From: a bacterium
Lineage (GTDB): Bacteria; Sysuimicrobiota; Sysuimicrobiia; Sysuimicrobiales; Segetimicrobiaceae
DNA length: 64,000 nt
Assembly (NCBI GenBank): GCA_035307765.1
Contig: DATGHU010000023.1
Coordinates: 62,001-126,000, forward strand
Direction of reading: 5' to 3'
Part shown: positions 15,754-24,468 of the stretch, one piece after another
Layout of the letters: each line of letters opens with the position of its first letter
Numbering within the stretch: position 1 is the first letter of the stretch
Translations under genes and position numbers: made by a program
Notes under the pieces: generated by a model
Seen by the model: only the letters and a program-made list of their open reading frames with translations
Databases searched by the model: none
Told to the model about the DNA's origin: nothing

Positions 15754-15936
15754 ATGACGGGGAAGTTTTGGGAACTGATCATCATTCTGGCGATCATCAT
15801 CCTGGTCTTCGGCCCCAGCCGCCTCGCCGGTCTGGGCGGGGCGGTGGGGAAGGCGATGCGGGAGTTCCGCGAGGCCACCAAGCCCGAGGAACCAAAGCCG
15901 GTCACTCCGGATAAGGGCAGCGGAGAGAAAGGCTGA
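15754..15936 (+). CDS. tatA: Twin-arginine translocase pore protein TatA
   Basis: 60 residues: a short N-terminus, one hydrophobic helix (LIIILAIIILVFGPSRL) with the conserved FGP hinge, an amphipathic helix (GGAVGKAMREFREATK) and a charged tail. This is the complete TatA/E architecture. TatA oligomers form the passage for folded proteins; the Rieske protein at 10243 carries a Tat-like signal and is a likely client. GGAGGTG precedes the ATG, and a strong terminator follows, so it appears to be a single-gene unit. No tatC is in the window. Confidence 0.93.
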   Translation: MTGKFWELIIILAIIILVFGPSRLAGLGGAVGKAMREFREATKPEEPKPVTPDKGSGEKG

Positions 15937-15987
15937 TCCTCCGGCGGCGCCCCGGCGCACGGGGCGCGCCAGAGGCGCGGGAGAGGG

Positions 15988-16013
15988 GAGCGGCCGGCGG
16001 CCGCTCTTTTTTT
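15988..16013 (+). terminator. Rho-independent terminator of tatA
   Basis: GAGCGGCC (15988-15995) pairs with GGCCGCTC (15999-16006) around a three-base loop, followed directly by seven T residues (16007-16013). This is a textbook intrinsic terminator. Confidence 0.92.
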
Positions 16014-16067
16014 GCGTCGGGCTCGCCGAGGTCGGGTCGGCCCGAGGCGGGCTGGCGGAGGTGAGGG

Positions 16068-16337
16068 GTGGCCAAGACGCCCAAGCGCGGGAGGAATCCG
16101 TGGTGGATCTTGGTGGTGATCATCATCGCGGGCGCGATGCTCGGCAGCGTGCTGGCCAACGCGGTCGGGCAGTTCACCTACCTCTCGTGGCTGGCCCGAT
16201 CGATCAGCATCGGAGTCACCCCGCCGGTCGTCGTTGACCTGCACGTTTTCACCCTCACGATCGGATTCGTGGTTCGGTTGAACCTCGCGATCGTCCTTGG
16301 TATACTGGTAGCCGCGTACGTGTTTCGGATGCTTTGA
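16068..16337 (+). CDS. DUF4321 family small membrane protein
   Basis: 89 residues with two transmembrane helices (about residues 12-30 and 62-85) separated by a short extracytoplasmic region. The sequence and its location beside radC-mreB resemble DUF4321 proteins, small membrane proteins found near cell-shape genes in Clostridia and relatives. Function unknown. The GTG at 16068 has GGAGGTGAGG just upstream. Its 3' end contains a strong promoter for the following operon. Confidence 0.75.
   Translation: MAKTPKRGRNPWWILVVIIIAGAMLGSVLANAVGQFTYLSWLARSISIGVTPPVVVDLHVFTLTIGFVVRLNLAIVLGILVAAYVFRML
16278..16306 (+). promoter_or_regulatory. Promoter of radC-mreB cell-shape operon
   Basis: TTGAAC at 16278-16283, a 17-base spacer and TATACT at 16301-16306 lie inside the end of the DUF4321 gene. 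Transcription would begin near 16313, giving a leader of about 320 bases before radC. Confidence 0.65.
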
Positions 16338-16636
16338 CCGCGACGGTCAACAAGGGCGAGACGTGGGAGCGGCGCACGGCGCCGTGCGCGCGGTTGGTGT
16401 CTCCGCCACGTCCTTGGCCGACTCCGAGGGGACGGCCCGTCGCTGGGGGAACCTCCTGGTGTCCACCGGTCCCGAGATGCTCCGGAAATCGGGTGCGCGT
16501 GTCGTCGCACGGACCGGCGTCCTTCCCCCTCCGCCGGCCGCTTCTCGGTTTGCGTCCGTCGACACCCCGGAACGGTGGGATGCCCGTACCCTCTGACCCT
16601 CTCGCCGGAAATTCTCCGCCGCGGAGGGTCCCGCGA
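16338..16636 (+). other. Long untranslated leader before radC
   Basis: About 300 bases follow the promoter at 16278-16306 without a supported gene. The radC frame is open through this stretch, but the implied peptide is Arg/Pro/Ser-rich and unlike RadC. I found no recognisable riboswitch consensus; several GC-rich inverted repeats (for example around 16375-16395) could fold. Confidence 0.4.
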
Positions 16637-17335
16637 ATGAAAGATCTCCCCGTCGAACTGCGACCGCGGGAGCGGCTGCTCACCGACGGGAGTGCGGCGC
16701 TCAGTTCCGCGGAGTTGATCGCGGTGCTGCTGCGCACGGGGTCGTCCGGACGCAGCGCCCTCGACGTGGCCACGGAGCTGCTGTGCCGGTACGAGACCCT
16801 GGATCGGCTCGCCTCGGCCACCCCGGGGGAGTTGTGCACGACGCCGGGCGTGGGACCGGTCAAGGCGCTGCACCTGCTGGCGGCGTTCGAGGTCGGGCGG
16901 CGCCTCGGCAACCTCCCTCCCCACGTCCGCCAGGCCATCCGCACCGCAGCCGATGTCGCTCAGCTCGTGATGCCGGCGTTGAGGTTCCAGGAGACCGAGC
17001 GGTTCTGGGTGCTGCTCCTGAACACGAAAAACGAAGTCCTCGGCCGCGCGGAGGTGTCGGCGGGGGGATTGGCGAGCACCCCGGTCGACCCGCGGGAGGT
17101 ATTCAAGGCGGCCGTGAAGCGCGGGGCCGCCGGGCTGGTCCTCATCCACAATCATCCCTCCGGGGATCCCACTCCCAGCCGGGCGGATGTCGCGCTCACA
17201 GCGCGCCTCCGCCGCGCGGGGCGGCTAATGGGCATACCTATCATTGATCATCTGGTGATCGGAGATGGTCGGTACGTCAGCCTCCGGGAGCGGGGCATGT
17301 TCGAGGAGGAACCCGAGAGGAGCGTGGAGGGATGA
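16637..17335 (+). CDS. radC: RadC family JAB/MPN-domain protein
   Basis: 232 residues. The N-terminal part ([14 protein letters not shown] to about residue 90) contains a helix-hairpin-helix region ([10 protein letters not shown]). The C-terminal JAB domain has the metal-binding motif [14 protein letters not shown] with His171, His173 and Asp184. RadC was once linked to DNA repair, but its role remains unclear. The ATG at 16637 is chosen since it has GGAGG 9 bases upstream and begins the conserved domain. It overlaps the start of mreB (ATGA). Confidence 0.92.
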   Translation: MKDLPVELRPRERLLTDGSAALSSAELIAVLLRTGSSGRSALDVATELLCRYETLDRLASATPGELCTTPGVGPVKALHLLAAFEVGRRLGNLPPHVRQAIRTAADVAQLVMPALRFQETERFWVLLLNTKNEVLGRAEVSAGGLASTPVDPREVFKAAVKRGAAGLVLIHNHPSGDPTPSRADVALTARLRRAGRLMGIPIIDHLVIGDGRYVSLRERGMFEEEPERSVEG

Positions 17336-18369
17336 TCTTCAACGGGCTGCTGAACCGGTTCAGCCGGGACATGGGCGTGGACCTCGGCACCGCCAATACT
17401 CTCGTGTACGTGCGGCACGAGGGCATCGTGCTGCGCGAGCCCTCGGTCGTGGCGAAGCGCGTGGACGGGGGCGAGATCCTGGCGGTGGGGGACGAGGCGA
17501 AGAAGATGATCGGCCGCACCCCGGGCGACATCGTGGCCACCCGCCCGCTGCGCGACGGCGTGATCGCGGACTTCGACACCACCGCCGCCATGCTGACCTA
17601 CTTCATCCGCCATGGGCTGCGGGGCCGCAGCTTCTTGCGGCCGCGGGTCGTCGTGGGCATCCCCAGCGGCGTCACGGAGGTGGAGAAGCGAGCCGTGATC
17701 GACGCGACGCTTCAGGCCGGCGCCCGCGAAGCCTATCTGATCGAACAGCCGATGGCCGCGGCGATCGGGGCGGGGCTGCCGGTGTCGGATCCCATCGGCA
17801 GCATGGTGGTGGACATCGGTGGCGGCACGACGGAGGTCGCCGTGATCGCCCTCGGTGGGATCGTGACCGCGCGCAGCCTCCGCATCGCGGGAGACGAAAT
17901 GGACGAGGCGATCATCCAGTACTCGCGCAAGGCCTATAATTTGCTGATCGGGGAGCGCACCTCCGAGGACATCAAGATCGCCGTGGGGTCGGCGTTCCCT
18001 CAGCGCGAGGAACAAACGATCGAGGTGCGCGGCCGTGACCTGGTGTCGGGCCTGCCCCGAACGGTGCGGATGACCAGCACGGAGATTCGGGAGGCGATGG
18101 CGGAGCCGATCGCGGGGATCGTCGAGGCCGTGAAGATGACGCTCGAGCGGACGCCCCCCGAGCTCGCCGCCGACATCGTCGATCGGGGGATCGTGATGGC
18201 CGGCGGCGGGTCGCTGCTCCGCGGCCTCGATCGGCTGCTCGCCGAGGAGACCGGGATGCCGGTGACGCTGACGGAGGATCCGCTGAGCAGCGTCGTGCTC
18301 GGCACCGGCAAGGCGCTCGAGGAGATCGAGACGCTGAAGAAGGTGTTCATCTCCAGCAAGCGGTTCTAG
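17332..18369 (+). CDS. mreB: Rod shape-determining actin homologue MreB
   Basis: 345 residues of the MreB/Mbl actin-like ATPase family. Motifs visible are [14 protein letters not shown] (phosphate 1), [14 protein letters not shown] (phosphate 2) and [14 protein letters not shown] (adenosine). MreB filaments under the membrane guide cell-wall synthesis together with MreC, MreD, PBP2 and RodA, all encoded directly downstream. The start overlaps the radC stop by four bases. Presence implies a rod-shaped cell. Confidence 0.97.
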   Translation: MIFNGLLNRFSRDMGVDLGTANTLVYVRHEGIVLREPSVVAKRVDGGEILAVGDEAKKMIGRTPGDIVATRPLRDGVIADFDTTAAMLTYFIRHGLRGRSFLRPRVVVGIPSGVTEVEKRAVIDATLQAGAREAYLIEQPMAAAIGAGLPVSDPIGSMVVDIGGGTTEVAVIALGGIVTARSLRIAGDEMDEAIIQYSRKAYNLLIGERTSEDIKIAVGSAFPQREEQTIEVRGRDLVSGLPRTVRMTSTEIREAMAEPIAGIVEAVKMTLERTPPELAADIVDRGIVMAGGGSLLRGLDRLLAEETGMPVTLTEDPLSSVVLGTGKALEEIETLKKVFISSKRF

Positions 18370-18377
18370 GAGTCGTT

Positions 18378-19217
18378 GTGCTGTCTGAGGGGTTCGGCCG
18401 CCGTCGGCGATTCGTCCTGTTCGTTGTGCTGTGCATCCTGGCCCTCGGGGTGCTCACCGAACAGGTTCGCACCCCCGACAAGCGGCGGGCCGGGTGGTTG
18501 GGCCGGGGGGTCGAGGCGGTGCTGGCACCGGTCACCGCCGGCCTCTCCCGAGTGAGCGACGCGGTCGGCGGGAGCTGGGTCCTGCTGACGGAGATCGGCA
18601 CGCTGCGCAGTGAGAACGCGCGGCTGCGCGCGGAGGTGGCGCAACTCCGCTCGGAGAGCGCCCAGCTCCACGAGGCCGCCCAAGAGGCCGTGCGGCTGCG
18701 CAAGCTTCTGGCGTTCAAGGAGCAGCCGTACCGCACGGTCGCCGTGCGGGTGATCGGGCGCGATCCCAGCCAGTGGTTCAACACCGTGCTGGTCGACCGA
18801 GGGCCCGCCGCCGGCATTCGCCGAAACGATCCGGTCGTCACCAGCGAAGGGCTGGTGGGTCGGGTGATCGAAACGGGAGGCTCGTGGGCCAGGGTGCTCC
18901 TGATCCTCGACCCCCGCAGCGCGGTCGGGGTGTTTGTCGGGTCTTCCCGCGATGCCGGGGTGGCGGAAGGTCAGGCGGGACCGATCCTCCGGGTCAAATA
19001 CCTGTCTCGGGACGCCGAGATCAGGCCGGGCGACCCAATCGTGACGGCGGGGTTGGGAGAAATTTACCCGCGAGGCCTGCCGGTCGGGACGATCGTGGGC
19101 GTGACGCGCACGGAGGGGGACCTGTTCCAAGAAGCCCTCGTCCGGCCGGACGCCGACCTCAATCACCTTGAAGAGATGCTCATCCTGGTCACGAGCGCCT
19201 CACCGGGGTCTCCGTGA
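18378..19217 (+). CDS. mreC: Rod shape-determining protein MreC
   Basis: 279 residues: a short basic cytoplasmic end, one transmembrane helix (about residues 11-27), a coiled coil (residues about 65-110, LRSENARLRAEVAQLRSESA) and a beta-rich extracytoplasmic domain. This is the standard MreC layout; it connects MreB filaments with PBP2 and RodA. Starts at GTG 18378 after AGGAG and overlaps mreD by four bases (GTGA). Confidence 0.94.
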   Translation: MLSEGFGRRRRFVLFVVLCILALGVLTEQVRTPDKRRAGWLGRGVEAVLAPVTAGLSRVSDAVGGSWVLLTEIGTLRSENARLRAEVAQLRSESAQLHEAAQEAVRLRKLLAFKEQPYRTVAVRVIGRDPSQWFNTVLVDRGPAAGIRRNDPVVTSEGLVGRVIETGGSWARVLLILDPRSAVGVFVGSSRDAGVAEGQAGPILRVKYLSRDAEIRPGDPIVTAGLGEIYPRGLPVGTIVGVTRTEGDLFQEALVRPDADLNHLEEMLILVTSASPGSP

Positions 19218-19720
19218 TCAGGTACGGTGCCTACGCGGTGCTCGTCGCCGCGGGGCTCGCCTTGCAGACGACGTGGCTGACCCGCGTCAACATCGCCGGG
19301 GCCGCGCCGGACCCGGTGCTCGTGGTCGTGATGGTCGTGGGGCTCTTCCACGGGTCCGAAGAAGGCGCGATCTTCGGTGCGGGGGTGGGGCTGCTTCAGG
19401 ACGTCGCCACCGGGGTGCCGCTAGGGCTCGGAATGCTGGCCGGTCTCTGCGTGGGGTTCGCCGCGGGGCTGGGGGAGCGCGTCATCTATATGGAATACAT
19501 CTGGCTGCCGGCTCTCGCCGCGGTGGTGCTGAGCGCGATCCGGATGGTGGTGTGGGCCGGCGCGGCGCATCTGGTGGGACTCCTGCAGGCCCCGATTCTC
19601 GACGTGATCCGGGTGGGGGTCGCCGCCGCGTGCTATAATGGCGTTATTGCCGTGCCAATTTTCTACGGACTCCACCACCTCGATGGGATTCTGGGCCAGC
19701 GCCACGAGGAGTCCCGGTAG
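19214..19720 (+). CDS. mreD: Rod shape-determining protein MreD
   Basis: 168-residue polytopic membrane protein with about five helices. The conserved EEGAIFGAGVGLLQDVATG pattern in the second part is typical of MreD. It is part of the elongasome with MreC. Starts at GTG 19214, overlapping mreC. An extended -10 element lies near its 3' end (19631-19639). Confidence 0.88.
   Translation: MIRYGAYAVLVAAGLALQTTWLTRVNIAGAAPDPVLVVVMVVGLFHGSEEGAIFGAGVGLLQDVATGVPLGLGMLAGLCVGFAAGLGERVIYMEYIWLPALAAVVLSAIRMVVWAGAAHLVGLLQAPILDVIRVGVAAACYNGVIAVPIFYGLHHLDGILGQRHEESR
19631..19639 (+). promoter_or_regulatory. Extended -10 element inside mreD
   Basis: TGCTATAAT is a perfect extended -10 (TGnTATAAT) about 95 bases before mrdA. 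The -35 position is not conserved. It may give extra transcription of mrdA-rodA-rng, but a chance match within coding DNA is possible. Confidence 0.35.
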
Positions 19721-19734
19721 GGGTCGTCCCGAGG

Positions 19735-21501
19735 ATGGACCGAGACCTTTTTGAGCACCGCCTCGCCGTGCTGTTCGCGGTGATCAGCGGGTTGTTGGTC
19801 GTGCTGGCCCTTCGCCTTTGGCAGATCCAGATCGTCCAGGGCGAGTATTTTCTCCGACTGTCGGAAGAAAACCGGATCCGGGTCAGCCCGGTCGAGGCGC
19901 CGCGCGGCCAAATTCTCGACCGTCAGGGGCGGCCGCTGACGCTCAACCGGCCCGCCTTCACCGTGTCCCTCCTTCCCATGGAGCTTCGCCATCCCGAGCA
20001 GGTCATCCCGGAGATCGGCCGCCGGCTGGGAATGACCCCCGCCGAGGTCGCCGCCAAGCTGGCCGAGGCGCGCGGGCGGCCCTTCGAGCCGGTGCGCCTG
20101 AAGCGCGACGTGCCGAAAGAAGTCATCGCCGCGCTCGAGGAAGATCGGATGGACCTGCCCGGGGTGCTGGTCCAGGTTGAGCCGGTTCGAGACTATCCCT
20201 ACGGGGTGCTGGCCGCTCACCTGCTCGGGTACCTTGGGGAGATCAACGACCGCGAGCTTGAGTCGCTGCGACCGCGCGGGTACGAGGTCGGAGAGTTGAT
20301 CGGCAAGGACGGCGTGGAGCGGATCTACGACCGTTACCTGAAGGGTCGAAACGGCCAGATCCAGGCCGAGGTGGACGCGCAGGGCCATCCGCTCCGGGTG
20401 CTGGCGACGATTCCGTCCCAACCGGGCGACAACCTCAAGCTGGGCATCGATCTCGACGTTCAGAAAGCCGCGGAGGATGCCCTGGGATCCCGCGTGGGCG
20501 CGGTCGTGGCGATGGACCCCCGCGACGGCACGATCGTCGCGCTGGCCAGCCATCCGGCGTTCGACCCCAACCTCTTCGCCACCGGGATCACCACGACCAA
20601 CTGGAACCGATTGTTGCACGATCCGCTCCAACCGCTGCTCGACCGGTCGACCCAGGGGGGCTACCCCATGGGTTCGGTGTTCAAGATCGTGACCGCGACG
20701 GCCGCGCTGGAGCTGGGGTTGGTGCAGGCGGACAGTCGATTTTACTGCCCCGGATTCTACAACCTCGGCGGCCACATCTTTCACGACCATGAGGCCCACG
20801 GCAACATCAACTTTCTCGAGGGCATCGCCCAATCGTGCAACGTGGTGTTCTGGACCGTCGCCCGCCCCGTGGGGCCCGAGCACCTCGCCCAGTACGCCCG
20901 GATGTACGCGCTGGGCCAGGCGACCGGGATCGACCTGGTCCAGGAAAGCGCCGGCGTCGTGCCCGACCCGGACTGGAAGCGACGGGTGTGGAAGCAGATG
21001 TGGTTCGCCGGCGATACCCTGAACACCGCGGTCGGGCAGGGGTACGTACTCGCCACCCCGATCCAGGTGGCGCGCCTGCTCGCGGCGGTCGCGAACGGCG
21101 GCACCCTCGTCACCCCGCACCTGGCCACCGAGGTCGTGGCGCCCAAGGGCCGGGTCGTGGCGCGGATCGCGCCCCCGGCGGGAGGGGAAATCCGCCTGCG
21201 CCCTGAGACGTGGGCCGTGCTTCGCGCCGGCCTCGCGGCCGTGGTCAGCCGCGGCACCGCGGCGTCGATCCAGATCCCGGGGCTGGCGATCGCCGGGAAG
21301 ACCGGGACCGCGGAGAACCCGCACGGCAAACCCCACGCCTGGTTCGCCGGGTACGCTCCCGCCGACCACCCGCAGCTCGTGGTCGTGGCCATCGTCGAGA
21401 ATGTCGGGTTCGGCGCGGAGTTCGCCGCGCCGATCGTGAAGCGCGTATTCGAGGCGGCGTTCGGGATCCCGGAACCGACCCCCGGAGCCCCCAAGCCGTG
21501 A
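19735..21501 (+). CDS. mrdA: Penicillin-binding protein 2 (elongasome transpeptidase)
   Basis: 588 residues: one N-terminal membrane anchor, a dimerisation/pedestal domain beginning with the conserved APRGQILDRQGRPL, and a transpeptidase domain. The three catalytic motifs are present: Ser314 in SVFK, Ser367 in SCN, and Lys522 in KTGT. PBP2 cross-links peptidoglycan along the cell side wall and works with RodA, encoded next. The start ATG at 19735 lies 14 bases after mreD; the stop overlaps the rodA start (GTGA). Confidence 0.95.
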   Translation: MDRDLFEHRLAVLFAVISGLLVVLALRLWQIQIVQGEYFLRLSEENRIRVSPVEAPRGQILDRQGRPLTLNRPAFTVSLLPMELRHPEQVIPEIGRRLGMTPAEVAAKLAEARGRPFEPVRLKRDVPKEVIAALEEDRMDLPGVLVQVEPVRDYPYGVLAAHLLGYLGEINDRELESLRPRGYEVGELIGKDGVERIYDRYLKGRNGQIQAEVDAQGHPLRVLATIPSQPGDNLKLGIDLDVQKAAEDALGSRVGAVVAMDPRDGTIVALASHPAFDPNLFATGITTTNWNRLLHDPLQPLLDRSTQGGYPMGSVFKIVTATAALELGLVQADSRFYCPGFYNLGGHIFHDHEAHGNINFLEGIAQSCNVVFWTVARPVGPEHLAQYARMYALGQATGIDLVQESAGVVPDPDWKRRVWKQMWFAGDTLNTAVGQGYVLATPIQVARLLAAVANGGTLVTPHLATEVVAPKGRVVARIAPPAGGEIRLRPETWAVLRAGLAAVVSRGTAASIQIPGLAIAGKTGTAENPHGKPHAWFAGYAPADHPQLVVVAIVENVGFGAEFAAPIVKRVFEAAFGIPEPTPGAPKP

Positions 21502-22709
21502 GCACCGCGCTGGCCGGCGCCCCCCTCCCGGCCCCGGCGGGGCCCCGCCGGTTCCTCCGCCACCTCGACGTGCTGCTCCTCGGTGCCGTGGTCGCTTTGG
21601 TGGGGTTCGGGCTGGTGATGGTCTACAGCAGTACCCACGTCTCGTCCCTGCCGTTCCTGTACGTGCGCAGCCAGGGGCTTCACCTCGCGGTCGGCGTGGC
21701 GATCGGCCTTCTCTTGCTTGTGGTCGACTACCGGGTGTTCGCGTCGGGCGCCCGCGCGCTCTACGTGCTCAACCTGCTCCTGCTCGCCGCCGTGCTGGTC
21801 GCCGGGCGCACCAGCCTCGGCGCGCAACGCTGGATCCCCCTCGGCCCGCTCGGGCAATTTCAGCCGTCGGAGATGGCCAAGATTGTCATCGTCCTCACGC
21901 TCGCCAAGCACATGGCCGACCGCCCGGGGCCCTACCGCTCCGTGTGGAGCCTTCTCCCGTTCCTCGGGCACGTGGCCGTGCCGATGGTGCTGATCTTCAA
22001 ACAGCCCGACCTGGGGACGGCGCTGGTCTACGGCGCCATCTTCGTCGGCATGCTCTACGCGGCGGGGGCGCGGCGGCGGGACCTCGCCACCCTGGGCGGG
22101 GCGGCGTTGGTGGTCGCTCCGATCTTCTGGCACCTGCTCAAGGAATATCAGCGCCGCCGGCTGCTCGCCTTCGTCCACCCCAGCCTCGACCCGCTGGGCT
22201 CGGGGTACGGGATCATCCAATCGAAGATCGCGGTGGGCAGTGGCCTGGTGTGGGGGAAGGGATTGTTCGAGGGCACCCAGGGCGTGCTGCGGTTCGTCCC
22301 CGAGCACCACACCGACTTCATCTTCTCGGTGATCGGCGAGGAAGTCGGGTTCGTCGGGTCGATGCTGCTGCTGGGGCTGTTCTTGCTCTTCGTCTGGCGC
22401 GGGCTGCACATCGCCGCCGTGGCCCGCGATCGGTTCGGCGGCCTGGTCGCGGTGGGGATCGTCTCCATGGTCGCGTTCCACGTGTTCGTGAACGTGGGCA
22501 TGACCGTGGGGATCATGCCGATCACCGGCATCCCACTGCCGTTCATCAGTTACGGCGGCAGCGCGCTGATGGCCATGGTCTGGGCGACGGCGATCCTGCT
22601 GAACGTCGGGATGCGCCACCAAAAAACCGGCATCGGATTTGACGCATCGCCGGCGAGCCCCGTGCGGGTCATCCGCCTCGTGGGCCGGCCGGAGCGTCCG
22701 GAGGAGTGA
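21498..22709 (+). CDS. rodA: Peptidoglycan glycosyltransferase RodA (SEDS family)
   Basis: 403-residue polytopic protein with about ten helices. Family motifs include LGAQRWIPLGPLGQFQPSE in the first half, an extracytoplasmic loop, and the C-terminal signature GIPLPFISYGGSALM. RodA polymerises glycan strands during elongation in partnership with PBP2. The start is GTG at 21498, overlapping mrdA. It is followed after 7 bases by rng. Confidence 0.94.
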   Translation: MSTALAGAPLPAPAGPRRFLRHLDVLLLGAVVALVGFGLVMVYSSTHVSSLPFLYVRSQGLHLAVGVAIGLLLLVVDYRVFASGARALYVLNLLLLAAVLVAGRTSLGAQRWIPLGPLGQFQPSEMAKIVIVLTLAKHMADRPGPYRSVWSLLPFLGHVAVPMVLIFKQPDLGTALVYGAIFVGMLYAAGARRRDLATLGGAALVVAPIFWHLLKEYQRRRLLAFVHPSLDPLGSGYGIIQSKIAVGSGLVWGKGLFEGTQGVLRFVPEHHTDFIFSVIGEEVGFVGSMLLLGLFLLFVWRGLHIAAVARDRFGGLVAVGIVSMVAFHVFVNVGMTVGIMPITGIPLPFISYGGSALMAMVWATAILLNVGMRHQKTGIGFDASPASPVRVIRLVGRPERPEE

Positions 22710-22716
22710 GTCGAGG

Positions 22717-24468
22717 ATGGGGAAGGAGATCCTAGCGAGTGTGGATCCGCTCGAGGTGCGTGTGGCCGTCGTGGAGGACGGCGTCCTCACCGGATTCCTG
22801 GTCGAGCGGGGGGCGCCGCTTGCCGGGAACATCTACAAGGGCCGGGTCGCCAGCGTGCTCCCGGGAATGGAAGCCGCATTCGTCGATATCGGCCTGGAGC
22901 GCAACGCCTTCCTGCCCCTGGCCGATATTCGCTCCCAGCGCATCGCTCCCACCGACGGGCAGGGGGGCGAAGAGTTGGAGGATCAGATCGGCCGCGGTCC
23001 CATCGCCGAGCGCCTGCGGGTCGGCCAGGAGATCCTCCTGCAGGTGACCAAGGAGCCCCGCGGGAGCAAGGGCGCGCGGGCCACAACGTACGTCGCGCTC
23101 CCCGGGCACTACGTCGTGCTCATGCCCACCGTCTCGGGGATCGGCGTCAGCCGGCGCATCGAGCACGAGCCGGAGCGGCGGCGCCTCCGCGGGCTGGCCG
23201 AGCGGCTCCGCCCCGTCAGGGCCGGGACGGGCGACCGGATGGGCCTAATCGTGCGGACGGCAGCGGAGGGGATGGCCGAGCGGGAACTGGCCGACGACCT
23301 GCGGTTTCTCGTCCAGCTCTGGCAGGGTGTGACCGACCGCGCCCGGACGGCGCGGGCCCCGGTCCTCCTCTACCAGGACCTGGGGCTGACCGGTCGGGTC
23401 GTCCGCGATCTCTTCACCGGCGAGGTGGAGCGGTTTGTGGTGGATTCCGCGGCCGAGCTGAACCGGATCCGGGACCTCCTCGCTGTGTTTCCCGCGAGCC
23501 TGCTGGAGCGCGTCCAGCTTCACCGCGGTCCCGAACCGATCTTCGAGGCCAACGGGGTGGACCGGGAGATCGAGCGCGCGCTGCACCGGAAGGTCTGGTT
23601 GCGCAGCGGCGGCTACCTCGTCTTCGACCGGACCGAGGCGGCGACGATGATCGATGTCAACACCGGGAAGTATGTCGGGAAGACCGACCAACCGAGCACG
23701 ATCCTGCGGACCAACCTCGAGGCGGCCGTTGAGGCGGCGCGCCAGATCCGCCTGCGCGACATCGGCGGCATTATCCTCATCGACTTTATCGACATGGAAT
23801 CCGAGAAGCACCGGCGCCGGGTGCTCGCGGCGCTCCAGGAGGCGGTGAAGCGGGACCGGACCAAGATCCACATCATCGACCTGACCGGGCTGGGGCTGGT
23901 CGAGATCACTCGGAAGCGCGTCTACCAGAACCTTGAGGAGATCATGCGCATGCCCTGCCCGTACTGCGAAGGGCGGGGTCGGGTACTCTCCGCGCAGAGC
24001 GTCGCCGTGCGGGTTCGCCGTGAACTGGTGCGCCTGGCGCAGGGATCCCGCGCGGCCGTCCTGCTGGCGCAGGTGCACCCCGAGGTCGCGACCTGCCTCG
24101 ACGAAGACGCGCGGTGGCGGGAGGCGCTGGAGCGGGAATCCGGGAAGGTCGTGCTGGTCCGCGCGCAGCCCGGCGTGCACCTGGAGCGGGTGAACGTCGT
24201 GAGTGCCGTCTCCGCCGAGGCGGCCGAACGCGAGGCCGCTTCCTCGCTGAACGGGAGGGGCGGGCCGGTGTGGATGGAGCCGAGCCGGGGCGAGGTGCTG
24301 GATCTGCCCGACGAGAACGGCACCGCCTCACGCGGCGCGGCTCCCCGACGCGGGCTCCTGGCAAGGCTGCGCACGTGGTGGGGCGGGGTGCTGCCCCCGC
24401 GCCGCGCCGCCCCCCGGCTGTGGCGCGACGAGCGGACGCACGCGGAGGAGCGTGTCGTGGATCAATGA
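22717..24468 (+). CDS. rng: Ribonuclease E/G family endoribonuclease, stop codon replaced by an IS
   Basis: 583 residues of the catalytic RNase E/G type: an S1 RNA-binding domain (residues about 35-125, IYKGRVASVLPGMEAAFVDIG), RNase H-like and 5' sensor regions, and the DNase I-like catalytic part with Asp313 (MIDVNTGK) and Asp356 (LIDFIDME). The Zn-link cysteines are Cys414 and Cys417 (CPYC). The spacing of the Asp pair (43) equals that of E. coli RNase E. The native protein should have ended right after THAEER; an insertion sequence placed there supplies four new residues (VVDQ) and a new TGA. Function should be intact. Confidence 0.94.
   Translation: MGKEILASVDPLEVRVAVVEDGVLTGFLVERGAPLAGNIYKGRVASVLPGMEAAFVDIGLERNAFLPLADIRSQRIAPTDGQGGEELEDQIGRGPIAERLRVGQEILLQVTKEPRGSKGARATTYVALPGHYVVLMPTVSGIGVSRRIEHEPERRRLRGLAERLRPVRAGTGDRMGLIVRTAAEGMAERELADDLRFLVQLWQGVTDRARTARAPVLLYQDLGLTGRVVRDLFTGEVERFVVDSAAELNRIRDLLAVFPASLLERVQLHRGPEPIFEANGVDREIERALHRKVWLRSGGYLVFDRTEAATMIDVNTGKYVGKTDQPSTILRTNLEAAVEAARQIRLRDIGGIILIDFIDMESEKHRRRVLAALQEAVKRDRTKIHIIDLTGLGLVEITRKRVYQNLEEIMRMPCPYCEGRGRVLSAQSVAVRVRRELVRLAQGSRAAVLLAQVHPEVATCLDEDARWREALERESGKVVLVRAQPGVHLERVNVVSAVSAEAAEREAASSLNGRGGPVWMEPSRGEVLDLPDENGTASRGAAPRRGLLARLRTWWGGVLPPRRAAPRLWRDERTHAEERVVDQ
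24436..24453 (+). repeat. Left copy of 18-bp target-site duplication
   Basis: ACGCACGCGGAGGAGCGT, identical to 25906-25923 on the other side of the insertion sequence. It encodes the last six native residues of Rng (THAEER). Confidence 0.9.

Noticed and set aside
19663-21369. Long minus-strand frame opposite mrdA
   Set aside because: Antisense to a PBP2 gene with all catalytic motifs; composition rich in His/Arg/Gly/Pro with no domain.
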